DNA of 25,164 nucleotides from Bacteroidales bacterium M7. GTDB lineage: Bacteria > Bacteroidota > Bacteroidia > Bacteroidales > Muribaculaceae. Position 1 is the stretch's first letter; each line of letters opens with the position of its first letter. The position numbers were made by a program, and so were the translations under genes. Under the pieces are notes generated by a model that was given only the letters and a program-made list of their open reading frames with translations, did not search any database and was not told where the DNA came from. This document shows, in pieces, positions 7,477 to 16,584 of the stretch. Location: the NCBI GenBank assembly GCA_001689515.1, contig LUJR01000049.1, positions 1 through 25,164 on the forward strand, in the 5' to 3' direction.

Positions 7477-7501
7477 AGGAAAGGTTTGGAGTGACGTGCG
7501 G

Positions 7502-8353
7502 TTAACGGGTCTTTACAGAGCCCCCTGTGCCGGTGCTTTTTGAGGTGAGTTCGCCTATTGTGAGACCTTTGAGGTCTATATCGGCACCTGTGTCAGCTTT
7601 TGCTTTCACTTTGTCGGCACGTCCGCTGCCGATCTTGATGTCGGCACCTGTGTCGGCTGATGCGTCAAGTATGCGGGCGGTGAGATTGCCTATCTTGATG
7701 TCGGCTGCAGTGTCGGCGCGTGTGCCTATGATGCTTACGGCAGCTGAGCCTATCTTGATGTCAGCCGAAGTGTTTGCTTTTAGATCCATCGTGGTTACAT
7801 TGACCGTAGACATCTCCACATCTGCCGAGGTGTTGGCATCGACGGTCAGCTGGTCAGCTCGTAGTGTCTTTATCTTGATGTCAGCCGAAGTATCTGCGTT
7901 GATGTTTACTGTGCCTGTCGAGGAGACTTCGGGTATCTCGATGTCGGCAGAAGTGTCAGCATGCAATTTAAGCGTCTTATTGCCCACATTGAGCTGATTG
8001 GTGAATTCGATGTCGGATGATGTGTATGCTTTGATAGCATAAACCACTGGCCCGTGCACTATGACTTTCAAACCTTTAAGATTTAAGTGTTTGACATCCT
8101 TAGGCTTCTGGACACCGATGTTGAGTGTCTGGCCTTTCTTGACTACCTGCACCATAGGCACAAGATTGTCGGGTCCTGTAACGGAGACTTTGACTGCGCC
8201 GGGAGCTACTGTGTAGACTACATCGACGCTGGATGATGTCACAAGTGCGTTGATGTCGCTGGTGACGGGCACATCGCGGGTGACGTTTGCTGCATTAAGG
8301 CTGGTTGCCGCCATGGTCAGCAGGGCGATTGATAGCAGGGCTTTGATTTTCAT
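7502..8353 (-). CDS. Exported DUF2807 (GIN-domain) beta-helix protein
   Basis: 283 residues with a clear signal peptide (KALLSIALLTMAATSLNA, cut near 21). The N-terminal part (~25-110) is the usual DUF2807/putative autotransporter-adhesin head-like GIN start (SSVDVVYTVAPGAVKVSVTG). From ~111 on there is a repeat built on [DN]T[SAG]AD[IV][KE][IM], with its T near 111, 134, 155, 175, 195, 215, 235 and 255, that is 20 residues apart over the last five units. Such regularity fits one turn of a right-handed beta-helix per repeat, with stacked Asp and Thr. It has its own terminator and is divergent from pyrH. The cell-surface role is inferred and the ligand is unknown. Confidence 0.8.
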   Translation of the reverse strand: MKIKALLSIALLTMAATSLNAANVTRDVPVTSDINALVTSSSVDVVYTVAPGAVKVSVTGPDNLVPMVQVVKKGQTLNIGVQKPKDVKHLNLKGLKVIVHGPVVYAIKAYTSSDIEFTNQLNVGNKTLKLHADTSADIEIPEVSSTGTVNINADTSADIKIKTLRADQLTVDANTSADVEMSTVNVTTMDLKANTSADIKIGSAAVSIIGTRADTAADIKIGNLTARILDASADTGADIKIGSGRADKVKAKADTGADIDLKGLTIGELTSKSTGTGGSVKTR

Positions 8354-8455
8354 AGCAGTGTTGTTTTTAAGTATCTGGTGATGTTTTCAGTGTTTATTAT
8401 ATTGTTTAGACGCTAAAACTGTCGGAAAAGTTTCAGCAATGGCTGAATTTTTTCC

Positions 8456-8463
8456 TAACTTTG
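8456..8463 (+). promoter_or_regulatory. Candidate -7 element of the pyrH operon promoter
   Basis: TAACTTTG matches the Bacteroidetes TAnnTTTG consensus 54 nt before the pyrH ATG. The -33 position carries only a partial match (TTTC at 8431). The 8354-8517 gap also must hold the promoter of the divergent DUF2807 gene, for which I see no good match. Confidence 0.55.
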
Positions 8464-8517
8464 TGGAAACAGGAACTTTTTAACATAAATCCGACTAATT
8501 ACACTTAATCATAAATC

Positions 8518-9243
8518 ATGAGTACACCACGATATTCCAGAATCTTACTCAAACTCAGCGGCGAAAGCCTCATGGGTGCCCAGGGCTACGGTATAGACAC
8601 CGAGCGACTTAATTCATATGCCACCCAGATAGCCGAGCTCGTAGGCTCTATGGGTGTTGAAGTGGCAATAGTCATAGGCGGAGGCAATATATTCCGCGGA
8701 CTTTCGGGGGCTGCCAAAGGTTTTGACCGTGTCACGGGAGACCAGATGGGTATGCTTGCCACAGTGATTAATTCGCTTGCTCTGCGTTCGGCTCTGGAAG
8801 CCGTGGGGCAGCGTGCACGCGTGATGACTTCTATAGCCATGCATCCGGTGGGCGAACACTACAGCAGCCGCAAGGCTCTTGAGGCTATGGCTAAGGGCGA
8901 AGTCGCCATCATTGCTGGAGGTACTGGTAATCCGTTCTTCACCACTGACACCGCCAGCGCACTTCGTGGTGTGGAGGTCGATGCTGAAATCATGCTCAAA
9001 GGCACTCGTGTCGATGGTGTGTACACTGCCGATCCCGAGAAAGATCCTGAGGCGAAGAAATTCAGCACCATCACCTATGACGAAGTGCTGTCACGCGGAC
9101 TGAAAGTGATGGATCTCACTGCCATCACTATGTGCCGTGAAAACGATCTGCCTATATATGTCTTTGATATGGACACCCCCGGCAATCTTATAAAGGTGCT
9201 CAAGGGCGAGAATATCGGTACGCTTGTGACTAACGCAAAATAA
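8518..9243 (+). CDS. pyrH: UMP kinase
   Basis: 241 residues of the amino-acid-kinase fold. The phosphate-binding start RILLKLSGESLMG, the GGGNIFRG loop, GDQMGMLATVINSLAL and TGNPFFTTDTAS match bacterial UMP kinase, a hexameric enzyme that makes UDP from UMP with ATP in pyrimidine synthesis. The ATG at 8518 sits in an A/T-rich leader typical of this phylum. frr follows 34 bp downstream, the widespread pyrH-frr arrangement. Confidence 0.97.
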   Translation: MSTPRYSRILLKLSGESLMGAQGYGIDTERLNSYATQIAELVGSMGVEVAIVIGGGNIFRGLSGAAKGFDRVTGDQMGMLATVINSLALRSALEAVGQRARVMTSIAMHPVGEHYSSRKALEAMAKGEVAIIAGGTGNPFFTTDTASALRGVEVDAEIMLKGTRVDGVYTADPEKDPEAKKFSTITYDEVLSRGLKVMDLTAITMCRENDLPIYVFDMDTPGNLIKVLKGENIGTLVTNAK

Positions 9244-9277
9244 TCATAATCATTTACTCAATAACTCCCTGTAAACC

Positions 9278-9838
9278 ATGACCGACCCCAAAACTTACCT
9301 CGGCCCTGCTGAAGAGAAGATGCAGATGGCTGTAGAATATCTTGACGAATCACTCGCCCACATCCGAGCTGGCAAAGCCAACCCCAAAATCCTTGACGGT
9401 ATCCGTGTAGACTACTACGGAAGCGCAGCTCCCATCAGCAATGTCGCCAATATCTCCGTGCCTGATGCGCGTACCATCGTAATCACCCCGTGGGAAAAAT
9501 CGATGTTCCGCGAAATCGAGAAAGCCATCATCAACAGCGAACTCGGCATCACACCTGAAAACAATGGCGAAGTGATACGTATATCCATCCCGCCATTGAC
9601 CGAGGACCGCCGTAAGCAGCTTGTAAAGCAGTCAAAAGCAGAAGCTGAGCAGGCAAAGGTATCGGTGCGCAATGCTCGCCGTGACGCTATCGAGGGTCTG
9701 AAGAAGGCTGTCAAGCAAGGTATGCCTGAGGATGTGGAGAAAGATGCCGAAGGCACAGCCCAGAAGCTTCATGACAAATATCTCAAGCAGATTGACGACC
9801 TCTTCGCAGCCAAAGAAAAGGAAATCCTCACAGTATAG
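9278..9838 (+). CDS. frr: Ribosome recycling factor
   Basis: 186 residues, the full family length. It carries the standard signatures: HIRAGKANPKILDGIRVDYY, PWEKSMFREIEKAI, SELGITPENNGEVIRISIPP, LTEDRRKQLVKQ and the C-terminal helix ending DDLFAAKEKEILTV. With EF-G it splits the post-termination ribosome. It lies between pyrH and parC (30 bp to the latter), probably in one transcript. Confidence 0.97.
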   Translation: MTDPKTYLGPAEEKMQMAVEYLDESLAHIRAGKANPKILDGIRVDYYGSAAPISNVANISVPDARTIVITPWEKSMFREIEKAIINSELGITPENNGEVIRISIPPLTEDRRKQLVKQSKAEAEQAKVSVRNARRDAIEGLKKAVKQGMPEDVEKDAEGTAQKLHDKYLKQIDDLFAAKEKEILTV

Positions 9839-9868
9839 AATCCCCCTACGACACTATCACATCAGTCC

Positions 9869-12589
9869 ATGTCTAAAAACACACCGAACTATACAGACGA
9901 CCCCATTGACCGCATGTCAGACGATGACATAGAACCGGCAGCCGAAGATGTAAGCGAAGTCGAGGCAGAAGAGGCTGTGGACTCACAGCTTCCAGCCCAT
10001 CATCACTCATTGGCAGAGGATCTGGCGAAGCATCATCTCAGGGGCATGTATCGCAGCTGGTTTTTGGACTATGCCTCATATGTGATTCTTGAGCGTGCCG
10101 TCCCGGCGATTGATGATGGTCTGAAGCCGGTGCAGAGGCGCATACTCCACTCCATGCGCACTCTCGATGACGGACGCTTCAACAAGGTGGCAAATATCGT
10201 CGGCAACACCATGCAGTATCATCCTCATGGTGATGCCTCGATATATGAAGCCCTCGTGCAACTTGGGCAGAAGGACCTGCTCGTTGAGACCCAGGGTAAC
10301 TGGGGCAACATACTCACCGGGTCGTCGGCTGCCGCCGGGCGATATATTGAAGCGCGTCTAAGCCAGTTTGCGCTCGACGTGCTTTTTAATCCCAAGGTGA
10401 CCGACTGGACCCTCAGCTATGACGGACGCAAGAAGGAGCCTGTGACTCTGCCTGCCAAGTTCCCGCTGCTTCTTGCCCAGGGAGTGGAGGGTATCGCGGT
10501 TGGTCTCAGCAGCAAAATTCTGCCCCACAATTTTAATGAGATTATTGACGCGGCAGTGTCATATCTCCGAGGGGAGGATTTTGCGCTTTACCCCGACTTC
10601 GTTACCGGCGGCATGATAGATATCAGCCGCTATAATGACGGAGAGCGAGGAGGAGCTGTCAAAGTCAGATCCAAGATTGAGAAGATTGACAACAAGACTC
10701 TCGCCATTACCGAGATACCTTACGGCAAGACCACAGGTACGGTAATTGATTCGATAATCAAGGCATTCGAGGGTGGAAAAATCAAGATACGCAAGGTCGA
10801 TGATAATACGGCGGAGACAGCGCGTATCATCGTGCATCTGCTGCCAGGCACTTCAAGCGACAAGACCATCGATGCCCTCTATGCGTTTACCGACTGTGAA
10901 GTGTCCATATCGCCCAACTGTTGCATAATCCGTGACAAGAAGCCTCACTTCGTGGGAGTGAGCGATGTTCTCCGTTACAATGTCGACACGACGCGTGACA
11001 TATTGCGTCGCGAGCTGGAAATACAGCTCGGAGAGGTGCGCGAACTGCTGTTTTTCGCCTCTCTGGAGCGGATATTCATTGAAGAACGTATATATAAAGA
11101 TAAGGAGTATGAGCAGGCTCCGTCAAAAGAGGCTGCCATCCTGCATATCGACAAGCGTCTTGAGCCGTGGAAGCCTAAGCTGTGGCGCGAGGTCACCACA
11201 GAGGATATCGAGCGGCTGTTTGAAATCAAGATGGGGCGCATAATCCGCTTCAACGCCAAGCAGAATGAGGAACTGATGGCGCAGTACGATGCCCGCATAG
11301 CCGATCTGTTGGAGAAGCTAAGCGACATGACCTTATACACCATCGGATGGTTCGAGCAACTAAAAGAGAAATACGGCGAGGCGTATCCGCGTCACACTCA
11401 GATACGCAGTTTTGACAACATCGAGGCTGCAGTGGTTGCCGAGGCAAATGAGAAGTTGTATATCAACCGAGAGGAGGGTTTCATAGGCACATCATTGAAG
11501 AAGGAAGAGTTTGTGTGCAACTGCTCGTCGATTGATGACATAATCGTGTTCTACCGTGACGGTCATTATAAGGTAGTCAAGGTGCAGGACAAACTGTTTA
11601 TAGGCAAGAATGTGTTGTGGCTTGGCGTGTTCAAGAAAGGTGACGAGCGCACCATATATAATGCCATCTACCAGAACGGCAAAAACGGACCATATTACAT
11701 GAAACGTTTTGCCGTTACCGGACTGACACGCGACAAGGACTATGACATGACCCCGGGTAAGCCTGGCACACGTGTGCGTTACTTCACTGTCAACCACAAC
11801 GGAGAGGCAGAGGTGGTCAGCGTCAATCTCAAGGAGAAACCGAGGCTCAAAGCCCTGTCGTTTGATGTCGATTTCAGCAAACTTGCCATCAAGGGCAAGG
11901 GTGCGATGGGCAATCTCGTGACCAAAAACGAGGTCAAGAGTTTCACGCTCAAAGACAAGGGTGTGTCGACTCTCGGAGGCAGACAGGTATGGTTTGACCA
12001 CGATGTGTTGCGTCTCAACTACAATGCACAGGGATGCTACTTGGGCGAGTTCCTCGGAGAGGACCAGATACTTGTGGTGCTCAATACGGGCGAGTATTAC
12101 ATGAGTTCGTTTGAGGCTACCAACCACTACAGCGAGGGAATCCTGCGCATAGAGAAGTATCGCGAGGGCGTTGAGTGGACGGCTGTGTTGTATGATGCCG
12201 ACCAGAAGTATCCCTATCTCAAGCGATTTACGTTTGAGCCGTCAGCCAAGCGTCAGCGTTTCATTGGTGAAAATGAGAAGTCACGGCTGCTGTTCATCAC
12301 CGACACGCCTCATGCCCGTCTTGAGGTTACATTCGGAGGAGATGATGCACAGCGAGAGCCAATGATAGTGGATGTTGACGAATTTGTCGGCGTAAAGTCG
12401 TTCAGAGCCAAAGGAAAACGACTGACCACATGGCAACTTGACAAGATTACCGAGCTGGAGCCGATTTTCACCGACGAGCCTGATGAAATAGAGGAGGTTG
12501 CGGAAACTGAACGTTCAGACTCGGAGACTGCTGAGTCTGATTCCCAGAGCCAGTCTGTAATTGAGTTTGATGACAATGCGTCGGATTAG
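9869..12589 (+). CDS. parC: DNA topoisomerase IV subunit A
   Basis: 906 residues. After an acidic, His-containing N-terminal extension (~1-50) comes the GyrA/ParC breakage-reunion domain: LDYASYVILERAVPAIDDGL, the quinolone-determining region HPHGDASIYEA at 118-128, and the catalytic tyrosine in AAAGRYIEARLS (Tyr159). A coiled-coil and tower region and a C-terminal beta-propeller-like part follow, ending in an acidic, Ser-rich tail. The sequence lacks an obvious GyrA-type GQRGGKG box in the C-terminal domain, which favours topoisomerase IV over gyrase. The enzyme decatenates daughter chromosomes together with ParE, which is not in the window. The last codons overlap the next gene. Confidence 0.93.
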   Translation: MSKNTPNYTDDPIDRMSDDDIEPAAEDVSEVEAEEAVDSQLPAHHHSLAEDLAKHHLRGMYRSWFLDYASYVILERAVPAIDDGLKPVQRRILHSMRTLDDGRFNKVANIVGNTMQYHPHGDASIYEALVQLGQKDLLVETQGNWGNILTGSSAAAGRYIEARLSQFALDVLFNPKVTDWTLSYDGRKKEPVTLPAKFPLLLAQGVEGIAVGLSSKILPHNFNEIIDAAVSYLRGEDFALYPDFVTGGMIDISRYNDGERGGAVKVRSKIEKIDNKTLAITEIPYGKTTGTVIDSIIKAFEGGKIKIRKVDDNTAETARIIVHLLPGTSSDKTIDALYAFTDCEVSISPNCCIIRDKKPHFVGVSDVLRYNVDTTRDILRRELEIQLGEVRELLFFASLERIFIEERIYKDKEYEQAPSKEAAILHIDKRLEPWKPKLWREVTTEDIERLFEIKMGRIIRFNAKQNEELMAQYDARIADLLEKLSDMTLYTIGWFEQLKEKYGEAYPRHTQIRSFDNIEAAVVAEANEKLYINREEGFIGTSLKKEEFVCNCSSIDDIIVFYRDGHYKVVKVQDKLFIGKNVLWLGVFKKGDERTIYNAIYQNGKNGPYYMKRFAVTGLTRDKDYDMTPGKPGTRVRYFTVNHNGEAEVVSVNLKEKPRLKALSFDVDFSKLAIKGKGAMGNLVTKNEVKSFTLKDKGVSTLGGRQVWFDHDVLRLNYNAQGCYLGEFLGEDQILVVLNTGEYYMSSFEATNHYSEGILRIEKYREGVEWTAVLYDADQKYPYLKRFTFEPSAKRQRFIGENEKSRLLFITDTPHARLEVTFGGDDAQREPMIVDVDEFVGVKSFRAKGKRLTTWQLDKITELEPIFTDEPDEIEEVAETERSDSETAESDSQSQSVIEFDDNASD

Positions 12590-13436
12590 TCTGCTTGTTG
12601 CTCTGATGCTGCTGGCTGTCCTGCTGTCACGCGCAGCCGAGACAGATTCGTCACGGATGGAGGTTATACGTCCGGTCATGTCGGCATACACGTTTGAGGC
12701 TGGCAGCTCGCATCTTGCCGACACGTATCTGACACCTCTTATATATGGCGGATATTCTCTTGCCCTCCAGTATGAGCGGTGGCAAGCTATGAAGTTCTCG
12801 CCTGAGCGATGGGTGATGAGTCTGGCTGTGAGAGGCACATGGGATTATGCCGACAGCCCGGCACGCAATAATTCGATGTGGTATGCAGGGCTGGATGCCC
12901 GTTGGGCTATGATGCATAGATGGAAACTTCCATGGGGCATCACAGTAGGTGCAGGTGGTGCAACCGGTATCATAGCAGGGTGCATGTACAACGGACGCAA
13001 CAGTAACAATCCTGCATCAGCCAAGGTGTCATGGACTATTGATGCCGCTGCCTATGCTTCGTGGAAGACCCGCATAGGTCGTCTGCCTGTAACGCTGACT
13101 TATCGCCCCATAATGCCATTGACCGGAGTGTTCTATGGTGTGGAATACGGGCAGCTATATTATGAATATTGGCTTGGCAACCGTAAAAACACTATCCACT
13201 GGGGACACTGGGGCAACTATTTTGCCATGGATAACCAGCTGACCGCTGACCTGCATTTTGGTTCTACATCACTCCGAGTGGGCTACAGAGGCTATGTGTA
13301 TTCCACGAAGGTCAACGGCATCACCTCGCGCATCACCTCCAACACATTCATCATAGGCATCTCCGGCGAGTGGATGAGCATAAATCCGCGAAAGAAGCTG
13401 TCGGTAGATAATGCCCGCATAATCAGTGCTTTGTAA
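12570..13436 (+). CDS. DUF3316-family exported protein
   Basis: About 288 residues. A signal peptide (RRISLLVALMLLAVLLSRAAE) leads to a protein rich in alternating aromatic and polar segments (GGYSLALQYERW, GVEYGQLYYEYWLGN, SLRVGYRGYVYSTKVNG), as expected for an outer-membrane beta-barrel-like protein. It resembles the Bacteroidetes DUF3316 family, whose function is unknown. A TTG at 12561 would extend it by three codons, but ATG at 12570 or 12576 is more likely. The start lies inside the end of parC, which implies translational coupling. The S41 protease follows 10 bp later. Confidence 0.75.
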   Translation: MTMRRISLLVALMLLAVLLSRAAETDSSRMEVIRPVMSAYTFEAGSSHLADTYLTPLIYGGYSLALQYERWQAMKFSPERWVMSLAVRGTWDYADSPARNNSMWYAGLDARWAMMHRWKLPWGITVGAGGATGIIAGCMYNGRNSNNPASAKVSWTIDAAAYASWKTRIGRLPVTLTYRPIMPLTGVFYGVEYGQLYYEYWLGNRKNTIHWGHWGNYFAMDNQLTADLHFGSTSLRVGYRGYVYSTKVNGITSRITSNTFIIGISGEWMSINPRKKLSVDNARIISAL

Positions 13437-13446
13437 TAAATATCCT

Positions 13447-14487
13447 ATGCCAGCTATAGTACGCATAATCATACTGTATATTCTCTCCCTGCTGACTGCT
13501 TTCGGATTCTCGTCATGTCACGAGATAGAGCAGTGGGAGGATGATCCCCGTGGCAATTTCGAGGCACTGTGGACGGTGGTTGATGAGCATTACTGTTTCT
13601 TTGCCGACAAGGGTGTGGACTGGGACGAGGTGCATGACCGATATGCCGCCAAGATAAGTGATGAGATGACACGGAGCGAGCTGTTTGATGTCTGCGCTGC
13701 CATGCTTGCAGAGTTGCGTGACGGTCATACCAACCTGTCGTCGCCGTTTGAGGTGTCATATTACCGCAAGTGGTGGAGCGACTATCCTCAGAACTATGAC
13801 GCACGGCTCGTTGAACAGTATTATTTCAACTTCAACTATCGTCAGGTCAATGGGATGACCTACGGCATATTGCCCCAGAATGTGGGTTACATATATTACG
13901 GTTCATTCGGCGTGACTCTCGGCGAGGGTAACCTTGATTATGTGCTTAACTACCTGGCTTCTACGCAAGGACTTATCATCGATGTGCGCGACAATGGCGG
14001 CGGTGACCTGACTAACGTAGAGACCCTCGTCAGCCGCTTCATTACCCAAGAGACCGTTGTCGGTTCCATCCAGCATAAGACAGGACCGGGACATGGTGAC
14101 TTTTCAGAACCTTATCCGATTCACTACCGACCTGCTGGCGGAAGCCATGTGCTGTGGGGTAAACCAGTGGTAGTGCTCTGTAACCGTTCCACCTTCTCGG
14201 CTGCCAATAATTTCGTCTCCGTTATGAAATATCTCCCTGGGGTTACCGTTGTAGGAGCCACCACCGGCGGAGGAAGCGGCATGCCGTTTTCAAGCGAGAT
14301 ACCCAATGGCTGGGGTGTCAGATTCTCCGCCTGCCCCATGTATGATGCCCGCGGAGTATGCACCGAGCAGGGCGTAACTCCCACCGAAGGTTGCGCCATC
14401 GACCTCGACCCCATCCAAGCCCTCGCCGGTCACGACACCATGCTCGACTTCGCTGTCGAACGTCTTACAAGTGGTTCTTCATATTGA
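13447..14487 (+). CDS. S41-family peptidase lipoprotein
   Basis: 346 residues from the ATG at 13447; a GTG at 13426 is possible, but it would overlap the previous gene and spoil the signal peptide. The N-terminus is a lipoprotein signal (IILYILSLLTAFGFSSC, acylated Cys24). LRDGHTNL is the conserved DGHT motif of tricorn-type S41 enzymes. LIIDVRDNGGGDL and NRSTFSAANNF carry the substrate-loop and catalytic-Ser motifs, followed by VVGATTGGGSGMP. No PDZ domain is evident. It likely trims or degrades peptides in the periplasm or at the outer membrane. It is last in the pyrH-frr-parC-DUF3316 run. Confidence 0.88.
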   Translation: MPAIVRIIILYILSLLTAFGFSSCHEIEQWEDDPRGNFEALWTVVDEHYCFFADKGVDWDEVHDRYAAKISDEMTRSELFDVCAAMLAELRDGHTNLSSPFEVSYYRKWWSDYPQNYDARLVEQYYFNFNYRQVNGMTYGILPQNVGYIYYGSFGVTLGEGNLDYVLNYLASTQGLIIDVRDNGGGDLTNVETLVSRFITQETVVGSIQHKTGPGHGDFSEPYPIHYRPAGGSHVLWGKPVVVLCNRSTFSAANNFVSVMKYLPGVTVVGATTGGGSGMPFSSEIPNGWGVRFSACPMYDARGVCTEQGVTPTEGCAIDLDPIQALAGHDTMLDFAVERLTSGSSY

Positions 14488-14521
14488 TCGAGTGACCAAA
14501 TTGGAATAGTTTATTGCGTCT

Positions 14522-14624
14522 GTAGGGACATGCCACGGCATGTCCGTTTTTGAGTCGATACTTCAATATCATATATGCTTGATGATATTTGCCTGTTAGC
14601 GGACATGCCACGGCATGTCCCTAC
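14522..14624. repeat. REP-like palindrome pair 2
   Basis: GGACATGCCACGGCATGTCC is at 14526-14545 preceded by GTAG, and again at 14601-14620 followed by CTAC, 55 nt apart. The GTAG/CTAC flanks face outward, opposite to pair 1, and both cores read AC in the centre on the plus strand. The pair fills most of the gap between the S41 gene and the typA promoter; nothing else is recognisable in 14488-14700. Confidence 0.85.
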
Positions 14625-14705
14625 AAATGTATTCTTTCTGTGGTTTTTGTGGCTGAAAATGCGCACTAATGGGGGTGGAATGGGCTGAGATTTGAGAAAA
14701 ATGCG

Positions 14706-14713
14706 TAACTTTG
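14706..14713 (+). promoter_or_regulatory. Candidate -7 element of the typA promoter
   Basis: TAACTTTG, identical to the pyrH and proS elements, lies 73 nt before the typA ATG. No convincing -33 TTTG is seen at the usual spacing (a TTTG at 14691 is too close). The leader between it and the start codon contains GGGGACCGGGCGTGGTGTCCGG, which can fold weakly. Confidence 0.55.
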
Positions 14714-14786
14714 CAGACTGAATTTATAATAGGGGACCGGGCGTGGTGTCCGGTTTTCAAGTATACATACAAGTTTCCATTAAGGT

Positions 14787-16583
14787 ATGCAAAACATTCG
14801 CAATATTGCCATCATTGCCCACGTGGACCACGGTAAGACCACCCTCGTGGACAAAATGCTCCTTGCCGGGCATCTGTTTCGTGAGAACCAAAATGCCGGT
14901 GAACTGATCCTTGACAACAATGACCTCGAACGAGAGCGTGGCATAACCATTCTCTCCAAGAACGTGTCAATCAACTATAAAGATTGCAAGATCAACATCA
15001 TAGATACTCCGGGACACGCTGATTTCGGCGGCGAAGTGGAACGTGTGCTCAATATGGCTGACGGATGTCTGCTGCTTGTGGATGCGTTCGAAGGTCCGAT
15101 GCCTCAGACGCGTTTCGTGCTGCAAAAAGCAATCCAGATGGGACTGAAACCTGTGGTCGTCATCAATAAGGTCGACAAACCCAACTGTCGCCCTGATGAG
15201 GTGCAGGAAATGGTGTTTGACCTGATGTTTAATCTTGATGCCACCGAGGATCAGCTTGATTTCCCCACCGTATACGGATCTGCTAAGCAGGGCTGGATGA
15301 GTGACGACTGGCGTAAGCCTACCGACAATATCTGCGCGGCGCTGGATGCCATCATCAAATACATACCTGCACCCAAGACTATCGAGGGTGCTTCGCAGAT
15401 GCTTATCACATCGCTTGATTTTTCAAGTTACGTGGGTCGTATTGCCATCGGACGTGTGCACCGTGGCGAGTTCCGTGAGGGTCAGGACATCGTGCTGATG
15501 AAGAAGGACGGCTCTACTGTCAAGCAGCGCATTAAAGAGTTGCATGTATTTGAGGGTATGGGTCGCAAGAAAGTGCAGAGTGTGCAGAGTGGTGACATAT
15601 GCGCTCTCGTGGGCATTGAGGGCTTTGAAATCGGTGACACTGTGGCTGATGCTTCCACACCCGAAGCTCTGCCACGCATAGCCATTGACGAGCCTACCAT
15701 GTCGATGACATTTACCATCAACGATAGTCCCTTCTTCGGTCGTGACGGCAAATACGTCACATCACGTCATATATCGGACCGACTCACCAAGGAACTTGAC
15801 CGCAATCTGGCACTCAGGGTACAGAAAGATCCTCATGAGGATGTCTGGACAGTGTTTGGCCGCGGTGTGCTCCATCTCTCGGTACTCATAGAGACCATGC
15901 GTCGTGAGGGCTACGAGCTGCAGGTGGGTCAGCCTCAGGTTATCATCAAGGAGATTGACGGACAGAAATGTGAGCCTGTCGAACTGCTGACCATCAACGT
16001 CCCCGAAGAATACTCCAGCAAAATCATCGATATGGTAACGCGTCGCAAGGGCGAGATGCTCACGATGAATGCTCAGAACGATCGCATACACATGGAGTTC
16101 ACCATACCCTCACGCGGCATCATCGGTTTGCGCAACAATGTGCTGACTGCTTCGGCTGGTGAGGCCATTATGGCTCACCGCTTCCACGAATATCAGCCGT
16201 GGAAAGGAGATATTGAACGACGCACCAACGGCTCTCTCATAGCCATGGAGGGCGGCACGGCATACGCCTATGCCATCGACAAGCTTCAGGATCGCGGACG
16301 TTTCTTCATCTTCCCTCAGGAGGAAGTGTATGCCGGACAGGTAGTGGGTGAGAACGCCAAGGACAATGACATCGTGGTCAATGTCACCAAGAGCAAGAAA
16401 CTCACCAACATGCGAGCTTCGGGTGCTGACGACAAGGCACGTATCATCCCTCCTGTTGTGTTCAGTCTCGAGGAAGCTCTGGAATACATCAAGGAGGATG
16501 AGTATGTGGAGGTGACACCTAACCATCTGCGTATCCGCAAAATCATACTTGACGAGATAGAGCGCAAGCGCGCCAATAAGTGA
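14787..16583 (+). CDS. typA: Translational GTPase TypA/BipA
   Basis: 598 residues, full family length. GTP-binding motifs are in order: AHVDHGKTTLVDKML (P-loop), RERGITI (switch I), DTPGHADFGGEVERVL (G3) and NKVDKP (G4). EF-G-like domains follow, then the TypA-specific C-terminal region (SRGIIGLRNNVLTASAGEAI, FPQEEVYAGQVVGE). TypA binds the 70S ribosome at the EF-G site and is needed under stress and in subunit assembly. The stop codon is one base from the next start, so the two genes are co-translated. Confidence 0.97.
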   Translation: MQNIRNIAIIAHVDHGKTTLVDKMLLAGHLFRENQNAGELILDNNDLERERGITILSKNVSINYKDCKINIIDTPGHADFGGEVERVLNMADGCLLLVDAFEGPMPQTRFVLQKAIQMGLKPVVVINKVDKPNCRPDEVQEMVFDLMFNLDATEDQLDFPTVYGSAKQGWMSDDWRKPTDNICAALDAIIKYIPAPKTIEGASQMLITSLDFSSYVGRIAIGRVHRGEFREGQDIVLMKKDGSTVKQRIKELHVFEGMGRKKVQSVQSGDICALVGIEGFEIGDTVADASTPEALPRIAIDEPTMSMTFTINDSPFFGRDGKYVTSRHISDRLTKELDRNLALRVQKDPHEDVWTVFGRGVLHLSVLIETMRREGYELQVGQPQVIIKEIDGQKCEPVELLTINVPEEYSSKIIDMVTRRKGEMLTMNAQNDRIHMEFTIPSRGIIGLRNNVLTASAGEAIMAHRFHEYQPWKGDIERRTNGSLIAMEGGTAYAYAIDKLQDRGRFFIFPQEEVYAGQVVGENAKDNDIVVNVTKSKKLTNMRASGADDKARIIPPVVFSLEEALEYIKEDEYVEVTPNHLRIRKIILDEIERKRANK

Positions 16584-16584
16584 T

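Noticed and set aside
7560..7700. DTGAD motifs in the DUF2807 protein resemble the active site of aspartic proteases
   Set aside because: The motif is part of a regular beta-helix repeat (variants DTSAD, NTSAD, DTAAD), with no protease fold around it.
9869..12589. GyrA instead of ParC
   Set aside because: No GQRGGKG-type GyrA box is seen in the C-terminal domain; still, the two are close paralogues.
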